Source: Bacteroidota bacterium (GTDB lineage: Bacteria; Bacteroidota; Bacteroidia; J057). Taken from it: a stretch of 36,487 nt of DNA. A model generated the notes under the pieces. The model did no database searches, had not been told where the DNA came from, and saw only the letters and a program-made list of their open reading frames with translations. The stretch covers positions 1 through 36,487 of the forward strand of contig JAAFHL010000005.1 in NCBI GenBank assembly GCA_013298365.1, written 5' to 3'. This document shows positions 23,848 to 32,250 of the stretch, one piece after another (the stretch's first letter is position 1; each line of letters opens with the position of its first letter). The position numbers were made by a program, and so were the translations under genes.

Positions 23848-25200
23848 ATGTTTAAGTTTTCATTTTTCCGATTTTCATTTTTTACTTTCCTGCTAATTAC
23901 CTCAAATGTTGCTTTTTCGCAACCTTTAGATAAAATTATTGCCGTTGTAGGAGATGGTATTGTATTAGAATCTGATGTAGCAAATCAATATAACTATTTG
24001 CTTAATACAGGCGAAAAAGACAATGGTAATCTTCGTTGTCAATCGATAGAAGGCATGATTATCAATAAGTTGTTGCTTGCAAAGGCTGAGCAAGATAGTA
24101 TCGTGGTTTCTGATGATGAGATTAGCGGTGAGGTAGATAGAAGGGTGGCAGAAATGATGCAAAAAATGGGCGGTATAGAGCAGTTTACAGAAGTAGCTGG
24201 CAAATCGCCCGAAGAATTTAAGTTAGATGTGCGTGAGCCGATTCGAGAAGAATTGCTCATAGACAGACAAAAAAACAGGGTCTTAGCTTCTGCAAATGTT
24301 ACCCCAAAAGAAGTAAATGAATATTTTTATACGATTCCCAAAGATAGCCTTGGTCTTTTGCCTGCGGAGGTAGAAATCAGTCATATTGTAGCAACGCCGC
24401 CATTTTCAGAAGAAAGTAGGAAGGCAGCTAAAAAGAAGATAGAGGAGGCTCGGAAAAAAGTAGTGGAAGGCAAAGAGGACTTCACAGAAGTTGCTAAAAA
24501 ATATTCAGAAGAGCCTGGTGCATATAAAACAGGTGGTAACTTGGGGGAATTTCAAAGAGGTATGATGGTGCCAGAATTTGAGGCAGTAGCATATAGTATG
24601 CGTGTAGGCGATATTTCGCAGGTAGTTGAAACAGAATTTGGCTATCATATCATCAAAGTATTAGGGCGCAGGGGCGAAATTTTGAATGCACAACATATTT
24701 TGGTTACGCCTGATAGAGATACCAAAGGCGACTCTATTGCGATTGCTCGTTTGAAAAAAGCTTTGCGTTATATTCGCTCCGATTCTATGACATTTGAACA
24801 AGCTGCTATCAATTTTTCGCAAGAAAGAGGTTCAAAAGACTGCGGCGGTTGTGTACAAAATCCTAAAAATGGAGAGTTGCGTATTCCGTTAAGTGCGCTT
24901 GACCCCGAATTTTTCTTCAAAGTAGATGTGATGAAGCAAGGCGAAATTTCTGACCCTATGGAATATACCTTGCCAGACGGAACAAGGGCTTTTCATGTGT
25001 TGTATTTGAAGAAAAAAATTCCTGCACATAATCCCAATTTAAGAGATGATTATAAAAAAATAAACAATGCTGCAACAGTGGCGAAGCAAAGCAAAGTCCT
25101 TGATAAATGGCTGATTTTGGCAAAAAAGAACGTATATATAGACATCAAAACGGAGGAGTGTCCTGAATTATTAAATAAATGGAAACAAAAAAATCCGTAA
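23848..25200 (+). CDS. surA: Periplasmic peptidyl-prolyl isomerase and chaperone SurA
   Basis: 450 residues from the ATG that gives a proper signal peptide (MFKFSFFRFSFFTFLLITSN...FSQ). The SurA N-domain follows (PLDKIIAVVGDGIVLESDV, ~26-160), then two parvulin (PpiC) domains: ~174-276 (VEISHIVA, FTEVAKKYSEEPGAYKTGGNLG, FGYHIIKVLGRRG) and ~278-390 (LNAQHILVT, FEQAAINFSQERGSKDCGG, FHVLYLKKK). It escorts outer-membrane beta-barrel proteins through the periplasm. An in-frame upstream ATG at 23740 would bury the signal peptide. The Rpn-like nuclease gene follows after only 15 bases, so the two are probably co-transcribed. Confidence 0.93.
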   Translation: MFKFSFFRFSFFTFLLITSNVAFSQPLDKIIAVVGDGIVLESDVANQYNYLLNTGEKDNGNLRCQSIEGMIINKLLLAKAEQDSIVVSDDEISGEVDRRVAEMMQKMGGIEQFTEVAGKSPEEFKLDVREPIREELLIDRQKNRVLASANVTPKEVNEYFYTIPKDSLGLLPAEVEISHIVATPPFSEESRKAAKKKIEEARKKVVEGKEDFTEVAKKYSEEPGAYKTGGNLGEFQRGMMVPEFEAVAYSMRVGDISQVVETEFGYHIIKVLGRRGEILNAQHILVTPDRDTKGDSIAIARLKKALRYIRSDSMTFEQAAINFSQERGSKDCGGCVQNPKNGELRIPLSALDPEFFFKVDVMKQGEISDPMEYTLPDGTRAFHVLYLKKKIPAHNPNLRDDYKKINNAATVAKQSKVLDKWLILAKKNVYIDIKTEECPELLNKWKQKNP

Positions 25201-25215
25201 TTTTTCAACTAAGAT

Positions 25216-26193
25216 ATGTACATCGCAAATCCCATATATGATGTGGTATTTAAGTATCTCATGGAAGATGCGAAAATCGCCAAATTGTTAATTTCTTCCA
25301 TCATTGGGGAGGAGATTAGGAGCTTGCGTTTTTTGCCACAAGAATTTATCGGCGATTTTTCAGAAAGTAAAGTCAAAAAAAAAGGAATATTACATAAAAA
25401 CCGTTTTGGTTTGACGGTCTATCGCTTAGATTTTTCGGCAAAAATAAAAACGCCTGAAGGCGAAAAACAAGTAATTATAGAACTCCAAAAAGCAAAATTC
25501 CAAACGGATATTATGCGTTTTCGGGCTTATTTGGGCAGACAATTTAGCAATAAAGAGAATACACAAAAAAAAATGGTAAATGGGCATAGACGCAAAATAG
25601 GTTTGCCCATTATCAGTATTTATTTTTTGGGACACAAACTCGACCATACAAAAGCAAGTGCTATCAAAGTCGGGCGCACTTATACCGACATGATAACAGG
25701 AGAAGTCATTACCCAAAAAGAGGATTTTATTGAAAGTTTGACACTTGATAGTTATGTGGTGCAGATACCTTTTCTCACAGATAAGCGCAGAAATGAGTTA
25801 GAGATATTGTTGCATGTTTTTGACCAAAGTACCTCGGTAGACCCCGAACATCATATCTTAAATATGGACGAGAAAAGTTTTCCTATAAAATTTCGTCCTA
25901 TTATTCGTAAACTACATCAAGCTGTTCAGAGTCCCGAAATGAAGCAACAAATGGAAATGGAAGATGGGATTCTTGATGAATTAGAAGATATGGAAAGAGA
26001 AATCGTGGTGTTGGAGCAAAAAGTAGAAGCAGAAAAAGCCAAAGTAGAAGCAGAAAAAGCCAAAGTAGAAGCAGAAAAAACGAAAGCAGAAGGAGAAAAA
26101 GCCAAAGTAGAAGCAGAAAAAGCCAAAGTAGAAGCAGAAAATGAGTCGTTAAAAAGACAACTTGCAGACTTATTGAAAAATAAAAAAGAATAA
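25216..26193 (+). CDS. Rpn-family PD-(D/E)XK nuclease/transposase-like protein
   Basis: 325 residues. The N-terminal ~230 show the Rpn/PD-(D/E)XK transposase-family pattern: NPIYDVVFKYLMED, ISSIIGEEI, RLDFSAKIKT followed by KQVIIELQKAK, giving the D-(E-x-Q)-K active site, then FRAYLGRQFSNKEN. The C-terminus (~255-320) is a long coiled coil whose core is six 7-residue KVEAEKA-type units coded by a 21-bp tandem repeat. Family knowledge: Rpn proteins are DNA endonucleases that promote recombination, and repeats in their tails vary. It stands 15 bases after surA and before moxR, an odd place for a mobile-type nuclease. Confidence 0.87.
   Translation: MYIANPIYDVVFKYLMEDAKIAKLLISSIIGEEIRSLRFLPQEFIGDFSESKVKKKGILHKNRFGLTVYRLDFSAKIKTPEGEKQVIIELQKAKFQTDIMRFRAYLGRQFSNKENTQKKMVNGHRRKIGLPIISIYFLGHKLDHTKASAIKVGRTYTDMITGEVITQKEDFIESLTLDSYVVQIPFLTDKRRNELEILLHVFDQSTSVDPEHHILNMDEKSFPIKFRPIIRKLHQAVQSPEMKQQMEMEDGILDELEDMEREIVVLEQKVEAEKAKVEAEKAKVEAEKTKAEGEKAKVEAEKAKVEAENESLKRQLADLLKNKKE
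26020..26145 (+). repeat. Six-copy 21-bp tandem repeat coding for a heptad coiled coil
   Basis: Six in-frame 21-bp units (26020, 26041, 26062, 26083, 26104, 26125). Units 1, 2 and 5 are identical; units 3, 4 and 6 carry a few changes. Each codes for K(V/A)E(A/G)E(K/N)x. The copy number can change by slippage without breaking the frame. Confidence 0.9.
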
Positions 26194-26208
26194 ATCTATT
26201 ATCACGTT

Positions 26209-26241
26209 AATCTGCGTAAATTTGCGCCTTCACTTAGTGAA
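26209..26241. repeat. Dispersed AATCTGCG element and small palindrome before moxR
   Basis: TTAATCTGCGTAAATTTGCG (26209-26224 region) is a variant of the GCAGATTTTCGCA element. It contains TAAATTTG (26217-26224), which also fits a -7 box. The palindrome TTCAC-TTA-GTGAA follows at 26229-26241. Confidence 0.45.
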
Positions 26242-26306
26242 CGTATCAAAAAGTGCCGTCCTAATCTGCCATTATTCACAAAAAAATAACATTATATTCT
26301 AAATAT

Positions 26307-27284
26307 ATGCCTTTCAAAAACGAAAAAGAAGCTGCCGACGTAATGGCGCAAAAATATAAGGAACTCAAAAAAGAGATTTCTAAGGTAATTGTAGGGCAAG
26401 ACGAAGTAGTGGATAAGCTACTTGTTGCTCTTTTTTGCAAAGGTCATGCCCTTTTGGTAGGTGTGCCTGGTCTTGCTAAAACCTTGCTTATCAGTACGAT
26501 ATCAAGGGTATTAGATTTGAATTTTAATCGTATTCAATTTACACCTGACTTGATGCCAAGTGATATTGTAGGTACAGAAATTTTGGAAATTGATGATGAC
26601 ACGAATCGTAAGTATTTCAAATTTATACCAGGTCCTGTTTTTTGCAATATTTTGCTTGCAGATGAGATAAATCGTACCCCTCCCAAAACGCAAGCGGCTC
26701 TTTTGGAGGCGATGCAGGAGAAAAAGGTAACGGTTGCTGGTAAAAACTTCAAATTAGAAGAACCTTTCTTTGTACTTGCTACGCAAAATCCGATTGAACA
26801 AGAAGGAACATATCCTTTGCCAGAGGCGCAATTAGACCGATTTATGTTCAATATTAAAGTAGATTATCCCTCTATTCAAGAAGAAATAGAGATTGTAAAA
26901 CGTACTACTATCAGTCAAAATCCTGAATTGAAAGTGATAATGACACAAGCAGAAATTCTTGAATTTCAAGAACTTGTGCGCAAAGTTCCTGTACCTGATA
27001 GCGTCATAGAATATGCTGTAAAATTGGTAAATAAAACCCGTATTGGTACGCCACATTTTTCGCCAGCCCTCAAAGACCTTATTTCTTGGGGTGCGGGTCC
27101 TCGTGCTTCTCAATATTTGATTTTAGGCGCAAAAGCAGTCGCTTTACTTAGGGGCAAATATTCTCCAGACATTGCAGAAGTGCAAGAAGTTGCTGCTTCT
27201 GTGCTTCGTCATCGTCTTGTGCCAAGCTTTACAGCAGAGGCTGATGGCATTACGGCAGAAGATATTATTAAGAAAATACTTTAA
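26307..27284 (+). CDS. MoxR-family AAA+ ATPase
   Basis: 325 residues, the usual size. Walker A GVPGLAKT (52-59), Walker B LLADEINR (115-122) followed by the [14 protein letters not shown] segment, sensor [24 protein letters not shown], and the C-terminal AAA lid ([23 protein letters not shown]). MoxR ATPases are chaperones that work with VWA-domain proteins in maturation of enzyme complexes or envelope stress. No VWA or DUF58 gene follows here, which is unusual for the family. An IR with matching 17-bp arms follows the gene. Confidence 0.93.
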   Translation: MPFKNEKEAADVMAQKYKELKKEISKVIVGQDEVVDKLLVALFCKGHALLVGVPGLAKTLLISTISRVLDLNFNRIQFTPDLMPSDIVGTEILEIDDDTNRKYFKFIPGPVFCNILLADEINRTPPKTQAALLEAMQEKKVTVAGKNFKLEEPFFVLATQNPIEQEGTYPLPEAQLDRFMFNIKVDYPSIQEEIEIVKRTTISQNPELKVIMTQAEILEFQELVRKVPVPDSVIEYAVKLVNKTRIGTPHFSPALKDLISWGAGPRASQYLILGAKAVALLRGKYSPDIAEVQEVAASVLRHRLVPSFTAEADGITAEDIIKKIL

Positions 27285-27296
27285 ATTATTATAAAA

Positions 27297-27365
27297 ACCA
27301 CTAAGGTACTAAGAAACACTAAGGCTATGATTATTAATGCTTTATGTGCCTAGTATCTTAGTGGT
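27297..27365. repeat. Long stem-loop between moxR and the outer-membrane gene
   Basis: Arms 27297-27313 and 27349-27365 pair at 15 of 17 positions around a 35-base loop. The 15-mer TAAGAAACACTAAGG (27310-27324) recurs as its complement at 10794-10808. There is no T-run after it. A dispersed CTAAG-rich element is the likely origin. Confidence 0.55.
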
Positions 27366-27381
27366 AAAATATATAAATCGC

Positions 27382-28689
27382 ATGAATCGAATATCATTAT
27401 TTGTTTGTTTTTTATTAGTTTCCTTTTATGGCTTTAGCCAAAACCTCACCTTATCGCCTTATTCGCGCTACGGAATCGGAGACGTATTCAGCTATAGCAA
27501 TGTGCGCTCTGCAGGTATGGGAGGGGTGGGGATTGCTACTTCTACTGTTTTTTCACCTAATCGTTATAATCCTGCATCTTATTCCGACTTTTTTCTTACG
27601 ACTACTCGTACAAAAAACACTTTGCGCCGCACGTCTTTAGATGTATCGGGTTTTGCAAATGTCAATGCACTTTCTACGGACAAAGGGAAAGGCACACAGT
27701 CCACAGCAGGTTTTAGGGATTTAACTTTTGTTTTTCCTTCTAATAAAAAATTGGCAATAGCGATGGGTTTTGCGCCATATAGTGCGGTAGGTTATACGGT
27801 GCAAGATACCTTTCGTACACAAATAAATGATACAACAAGAGTCTTATCTATCATACAATATCAAGGCAGAGGCGGCTTAAATCAGGCATTTATCGGCGGT
27901 GCTACCAGTTTTTTGGGGCATAGAATTCGTCTTGGGGCAAACGCTTATTATGCTTTTGGAAATGTGCAAAATGAATGGTCAAGTTATCTTTTCTATTCAG
28001 GAGCAGTACCTACAACGACCACAAGAACGTCCTTTATGAATGGTGTAGGAGCTTTGGTGGGTGTACAATATCAAGATACTTTGAGAAAAGATTCTGTAAA
28101 AGGCTCTATCTTGTTGCGTGTGGGCTTGATTACCGATTATAACGTAAGCATGAACGCATCTCGTGTTACACTTTATGGGGGAGCGATTAAAGACACTTTG
28201 GGTGCAGAAGTAAAAACGGCGATTAACGTGCCTACCAAATATGGAGTAGGTTTTGAATTAAGTAAGCCTTTGAAATGGTATATAGCAGGAGATGTATTGT
28301 ACCAAAATTGGAAAAACTTTACCTATTTTAATGATAAGATTGTATATGGCTCGGATTTGCAAGCAGGCTTAGGGGGCGAATATACGCCTAATATGCTCGG
28401 TGATAAGTATTTTCAACGCATAAGTTATCGTGGTGGGGCATATTTCCATAAAACTTATTTGAGTTATGGAGACAAATCCCTCACAGACCAGGGCATCTCA
28501 TTAGGTGTAGGAATTCCGATGTCCCGCTCAAAACAAGCCTATTCTGAATATATCGGACGTTTTAACCTAAGTGTAGAGTTGGGACAAAGAGGTTCTTTGG
28601 CTAGTCAGCCTTTGAGTGAATTGTATTCGAGATTTCGTTTTGGGGTAACGATTTCGGAAAGATGGTTTGTAAGGAGAGTTGTAGATTAA
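27382..28689 (+). CDS. Outer-membrane beta-barrel protein (SPYSRYGIGD type)
   Basis: 435 residues with a signal peptide (MNRISLFVCFLLVSFYGFSQ) followed at once by NLTLSPYSRYGIGDVFSYSN and GMGGVGIATS...YNPASYSDF, a pattern I know from Bacteroidota outer-membrane proteins related to the FadL/OMPP1 group. The rest alternates polar and hydrophobic residues as in beta strands, and the C-terminus is RFRFGVTISERWFVRRVVD. Role unknown; transport or cell-surface function is possible. The ATG at 27382 is preferred over 27337 because it starts the signal peptide. Co-directional with the next gene after 12 bases. Confidence 0.8.
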   Translation: MNRISLFVCFLLVSFYGFSQNLTLSPYSRYGIGDVFSYSNVRSAGMGGVGIATSTVFSPNRYNPASYSDFFLTTTRTKNTLRRTSLDVSGFANVNALSTDKGKGTQSTAGFRDLTFVFPSNKKLAIAMGFAPYSAVGYTVQDTFRTQINDTTRVLSIIQYQGRGGLNQAFIGGATSFLGHRIRLGANAYYAFGNVQNEWSSYLFYSGAVPTTTTRTSFMNGVGALVGVQYQDTLRKDSVKGSILLRVGLITDYNVSMNASRVTLYGGAIKDTLGAEVKTAINVPTKYGVGFELSKPLKWYIAGDVLYQNWKNFTYFNDKIVYGSDLQAGLGGEYTPNMLGDKYFQRISYRGGAYFHKTYLSYGDKSLTDQGISLGVGIPMSRSKQAYSEYIGRFNLSVELGQRGSLASQPLSELYSRFRFGVTISERWFVRRVVD

Positions 28690-28701
28690 TTTTAAATACA
28701 A

Positions 28702-29457
28702 ATGAAAAAAATATACTTTTTCTACTTAATATTTGTACTTGCACACATCTCCACTTCTGCCCAAGTCAGCATCAAAGACTCGGCGATAGGCTTGACCATG
28801 ATTGATGTAGGCTACAAAGGTTTTTTCCCTGGTGGAGATATGGCGGATAGATTTGGTTATACCTCGTCTGTTGGGATTCACGCAAGCCACAAGTTTGTCA
28901 ATAATTTCTACCTAAGCACAGGCTTTGACTTTCTTTTTGGTGGAAAGATAAAAGAAACAGGTATTTTGAATAGCATTACCGTCAATGGCTATCTTATTGA
29001 TAATGAGGGGAATTATACGCCGCCTCGTATGCAGGAATCGGGCTTTATGATACCATTTGCCGTAGGAAAAATCTTTGGGGGAACATTGGCAAATAACAAA
29101 AATTCAGGAATTTTTGTGGAGGCGGGAGCGCAATTTATTCAGCACAAAATCTGGTTTAATTTGCCTCGAAATCGTGTGCCTACACTCACAAAACAATATC
29201 AAAAAGGCTATGACCGCCTTACAAATGGCATTGGCGCAACGCAAAGCATTGGTTATCGTTTTTTTGCTAACAATGGCTACGCTAATTTCGTAATAGGATT
29301 GGATTTCAGTCAGAATTTTACCGAAAATAGACGTAGCATAAACCTTGATACAGGATTTAAAGACGATAAAAAACGCTTAGATTTGCTTTATGGCATACGG
29401 GCTTGCTGGACTTTACCTATTTATAAGGAAGCCGCAAGTAAAACCTATTACTATTGA
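28702..29457 (+). CDS. Small outer-membrane beta-barrel protein
   Basis: 251 residues with a signal peptide (MKKIYFFYLIFVLAHISTSAQ), then a pattern of amphipathic strands with Gly/Tyr/Phe (YKGFFPGGDMADRFGYTSSVG, NFYLSTGFDFLFGG, FVEAGAQFIQHK, ending in a conventional Tyr-rich C-terminus TYYY). This fits a monomeric outer-membrane barrel. It follows the previous barrel gene by 12 bases. Its stop codon overlaps the stop region of the convergent histidine kinase by 7 bases. Confidence 0.75.
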   Translation: MKKIYFFYLIFVLAHISTSAQVSIKDSAIGLTMIDVGYKGFFPGGDMADRFGYTSSVGIHASHKFVNNFYLSTGFDFLFGGKIKETGILNSITVNGYLIDNEGNYTPPRMQESGFMIPFAVGKIFGGTLANNKNSGIFVEAGAQFIQHKIWFNLPRNRVPTLTKQYQKGYDRLTNGIGATQSIGYRFFANNGYANFVIGLDFSQNFTENRRSINLDTGFKDDKKRLDLLYGIRACWTLPIYKEAASKTYYY

Positions 29458-30773
29458 GGTAAATTAGGAATAACAAGGCTAAATGTTGCACCTTCGCCTT
29501 CTATCGAACTTACTTCGATGCTTCCTTTCATTTTGTGAATGGCTTCTTTTACAATGTATAAGCCTAAGCCAGAACCTGAAACTCTGGCATTTGCTCGATA
29601 AAACATCTGAAAAATATTGGGTAAATGTTGTGCAGGGATACCGATTCCGTTGTCTTTTATCATAATAGTTGCTTGTTTTTGGGTCAAATCTATATCAAAA
29701 TGGAGATAAGATGCTACATTACTTTTACGGTAGCGAATGGCATTTGAAATAATATTTCCCAAAATGATATTCAAACGAAAATCATCATTATAAATGGACG
29801 AATTGCCCACTACATTCACTTGCAAATCAATGTTTTCTGCCGATTGCGCATAGCACTGTGATTCAAAAACTTCTCTTATAATACGTGCTAAATCTAAGGG
29901 AACAGGTACAACTTCTAACCGAGAATTACGGGCGTAATGTAAAATATCTTTGATGAAATTATCTAATTTATGCATACTTTTGTCCTGCAAACTCAAGTAA
30001 AGGTCTATATTTTCTCTATCTGTTTTACACAATTCCACCAAACCCATCACAGAGGTAATAGGCGCACGTAAATCATGCGAAACGCTATATACAAATTTAT
30101 CCAATTCCTCATTTGTTTTGCTTAATTGCAAATTCGCTTTTTCGAGTTCTTCATATTTTTCTTGTAAAGCATTTTTGGCTTCCTCCATTTCTGTAAAATG
30201 CTTTTGAATGTGTTTACCATACAGCCAAACAATTGTAGCACAACTTGTAATTACCGTAAAATACATAATGGGGTCAATGACAGCTCGTTCTTTTTCGCCA
30301 ATTGTAGGAATCAAAAACAAAGAAAAATCGGTAAGATAGGCAATAATCGAAAAGAATATAGGCAGGGATAATTGAATAATCAGCCATTTATCACTGTAAA
30401 TTTTAAAGTTGTAAATAGCTAAAATTTCGGCTATGATAAATAGCATATAAGCATTGCTTGTTTTTCCGTACGCCCCTGCAAGCCAAAAGAATAGTAAAAT
30501 AGAAATAAACCAAGAACTCAATCCTGCTAAATCGTGCCAATATTTGTGGCTAAACCACAAGCCGATAAGATACAAAAAACTCGCAATAATGGGAATATAT
30601 ATATAAGGAGTAGGCACATAAAATGCCGCCATCAATGTGCCTATGATGCTATATAAAAAAGATGCAGCAGCCCCTTGATTTGCATTTCTAATTTGCTCTT
30701 TTTTAAACTCAGGATAATCCTCCTTTATCCCTATCATTAAAATTTTTTCTCGGCACAACGAAACTATATTCAT
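29451..30773 (-). CDS. Membrane histidine kinase HK1
   Basis: 440 residues. The N-terminal sensor has about six membrane segments (~35-195) without a recognised ligand domain. A coiled-coil linker (ALQEKYEELEKANLQLSKTNEEL) leads to the HisKA domain with phospho-acceptor His in FVYSVSHDLRAPITSVMGL and the HATPase domain (N-box NIISNAIRYRK, G1 DNGIGIP, G2 GSGLGLYIVKEA). The kinase core is nearly the same as that of HK3. No response regulator lies nearby, so it is an orphan kinase. The promoter fits the start at 30773; the alternative ATG at 30737 is possible. Confidence 0.9.
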   Translation of the reverse strand: MNIVSLCREKILMIGIKEDYPEFKKEQIRNANQGAAASFLYSIIGTLMAAFYVPTPYIYIPIIASFLYLIGLWFSHKYWHDLAGLSSWFISILLFFWLAGAYGKTSNAYMLFIIAEILAIYNFKIYSDKWLIIQLSLPIFFSIIAYLTDFSLFLIPTIGEKERAVIDPIMYFTVITSCATIVWLYGKHIQKHFTEMEEAKNALQEKYEELEKANLQLSKTNEELDKFVYSVSHDLRAPITSVMGLVELCKTDRENIDLYLSLQDKSMHKLDNFIKDILHYARNSRLEVVPVPLDLARIIREVFESQCYAQSAENIDLQVNVVGNSSIYNDDFRLNIILGNIISNAIRYRKSNVASYLHFDIDLTQKQATIMIKDNGIGIPAQHLPNIFQMFYRANARVSGSGLGLYIVKEAIHKMKGSIEVSSIEGEGATFSLVIPNLPQ

Positions 30774-30799
30774 TATTAATAATCTATGTGATATGCAGA

Positions 30800-30829
30800 C
30801 AAAAGTACACGTTTTATTTTGTTTTCAAA
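30800..30829 (-). promoter_or_regulatory. Predicted promoter of HK1
   Basis: The minus strand reads TTTG (30829-30826), 18 bases, TACTTTTG (30807-30800). Predicted start about 20 bases before the ATG. Confidence 0.5.
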
Positions 30830-30920
30830 TAAAATAAGAAAATATGATTTATGTTCACAAATCTATGACAAAAATCGTTCCTACTTATGATTGTAATTAT
30901 ATTCTTGAAGCATGCAAGCA

Positions 30921-32237
30921 CTATAAGGTACTTTTTTTTAGATACAAAGAAACGCTTGTCCCTTTACCTTCTTCGCTGTCTATTCTAATTTGCCCTTGAT
31001 TTTTTTCGATAAACTCTTTACATAACATCAAACCCAATCCTGTACCTTTTTCTTTTGCTGTACCTTTAGTTGAAACAACAGGTTCACTATCAAATAATTT
31101 TTCTAATTGTGTTTTTGTTATACCTATGCCTGAATCTGTTACATTTATTTTATACATTTGGGAACTTTCATCATACAACCCATTTATCAAGATTTTCCCT
31201 TGTTGATGCGAAAATTTAATCGCATTTGCTACTAAATTTCTCAATATCAACTCAAAATGGTCTGAGTTTATCCAAACGCTAATCGTTGTATCTACCTGAT
31301 TTTCTAAACTAATTTTCTTATTTTCAGCCGTTTCAGAGAGTACATCAAAGACCCTATTTACAACGCTTGATACGTGCATACTTTTTTGCAAAGGTTCTTC
31401 TTTTTTTTGCATAGAAATGCCCCAATGCAATAAATTTTCCAAGGTAGATAAAGCGTTTTTATTACTCAATCGAATACGTTTGACAATGCTAATGCGTGTA
31501 GCATCGTCTATATCCGCACTTTCCAACAATTCCATCAGCCCTTCTATGCTATTAAAAGGCTGCCGTAAATCGTGTCCGATGATAGAAAAAAGGCGGTTTT
31601 TGAGGGTGTCGGCTTCTGTAAGTGCAATGGTTTTGCTGATTAGTTCGTTATTTTTTTCCTGTATATCATCTTTATATTTGTAAATTTCTCGCCTCAACTC
31701 GTTGAGGGCATTACTTAACAAGGCAATAATTACGGCAAGATTAATGAAAAAAATAATGTCTTTGTGTTTTGGAAGAGGATAGTCCACAATGTCGTAATAA
31801 TTGATGATTTGAATCGCTGCAAAGCACACAAGCCCTGCAATAGTGGGTATGATAGTAGAGACTTTTTCATGAAAATCGGCATACGCAATCACCATTGAAA
31901 TAATAATAATATACTCTACCAGTAGTTCTCCTTTGGAAATAACCGATAAGATTGATAAATAGGTGAGTGTAACATAGTAAATAATATAACGAAGCGCATC
32001 GAATTTTCCTACATGGATTAAATAGAGTATAAAAAATAAACAACCTATATAGCAAGCATAAGTATAAACATACAACTTCAAGTCCAATATTAGCCAAATG
32101 ACAATCATTGTGCTGACGAGGGCATGAAGTATAGACAAATTGACAACCCTTATTTTGGCTTTTTCGTCAATGCCTGTGGCATGATGCGTGCCTATATTAA
32201 TGATGCTATTAACTATTTTTTGAAAAAACAATATCAT
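30921..32237 (-). CDS. Membrane histidine kinase HK2
   Basis: 438 residues. The N-terminal sensor of about six membrane segments closely matches that of HK3 (for example LxxEYIIIxSxxIxYADF and YPLPxxKxI). The kinase core differs: HisKA LFSIIGHDLRQPFNSIEGL, then NLVANAIKFS, DSGIGIT and KGTGLGLMLCKEF. The start at 32237 lies 14 bases after the HK3 stop and lines up without gaps with the HK3 start at 33543 (both have EKAK at residues 25-28). The longer form from 32282 would overlap HK3. Probably co-transcribed with HK3. No response regulator nearby. Confidence 0.88.
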   Translation of the reverse strand: MILFFQKIVNSIINIGTHHATGIDEKAKIRVVNLSILHALVSTMIVIWLILDLKLYVYTYACYIGCLFFILYLIHVGKFDALRYIIYYVTLTYLSILSVISKGELLVEYIIIISMVIAYADFHEKVSTIIPTIAGLVCFAAIQIINYYDIVDYPLPKHKDIIFFINLAVIIALLSNALNELRREIYKYKDDIQEKNNELISKTIALTEADTLKNRLFSIIGHDLRQPFNSIEGLMELLESADIDDATRISIVKRIRLSNKNALSTLENLLHWGISMQKKEEPLQKSMHVSSVVNRVFDVLSETAENKKISLENQVDTTISVWINSDHFELILRNLVANAIKFSHQQGKILINGLYDESSQMYKINVTDSGIGITKTQLEKLFDSEPVVSTKGTAKEKGTGLGLMLCKEFIEKNQGQIRIDSEEGKGTSVSLYLKKSTL

Positions 32238-32250
32238 TTTTAAATTGTAT

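Noticed and set aside
26020-26145. Tandem 21-bp units as a CRISPR array or minisatellite
   Set aside because: There are no spacers; the units are contiguous, in frame and code for a heptad coiled coil.
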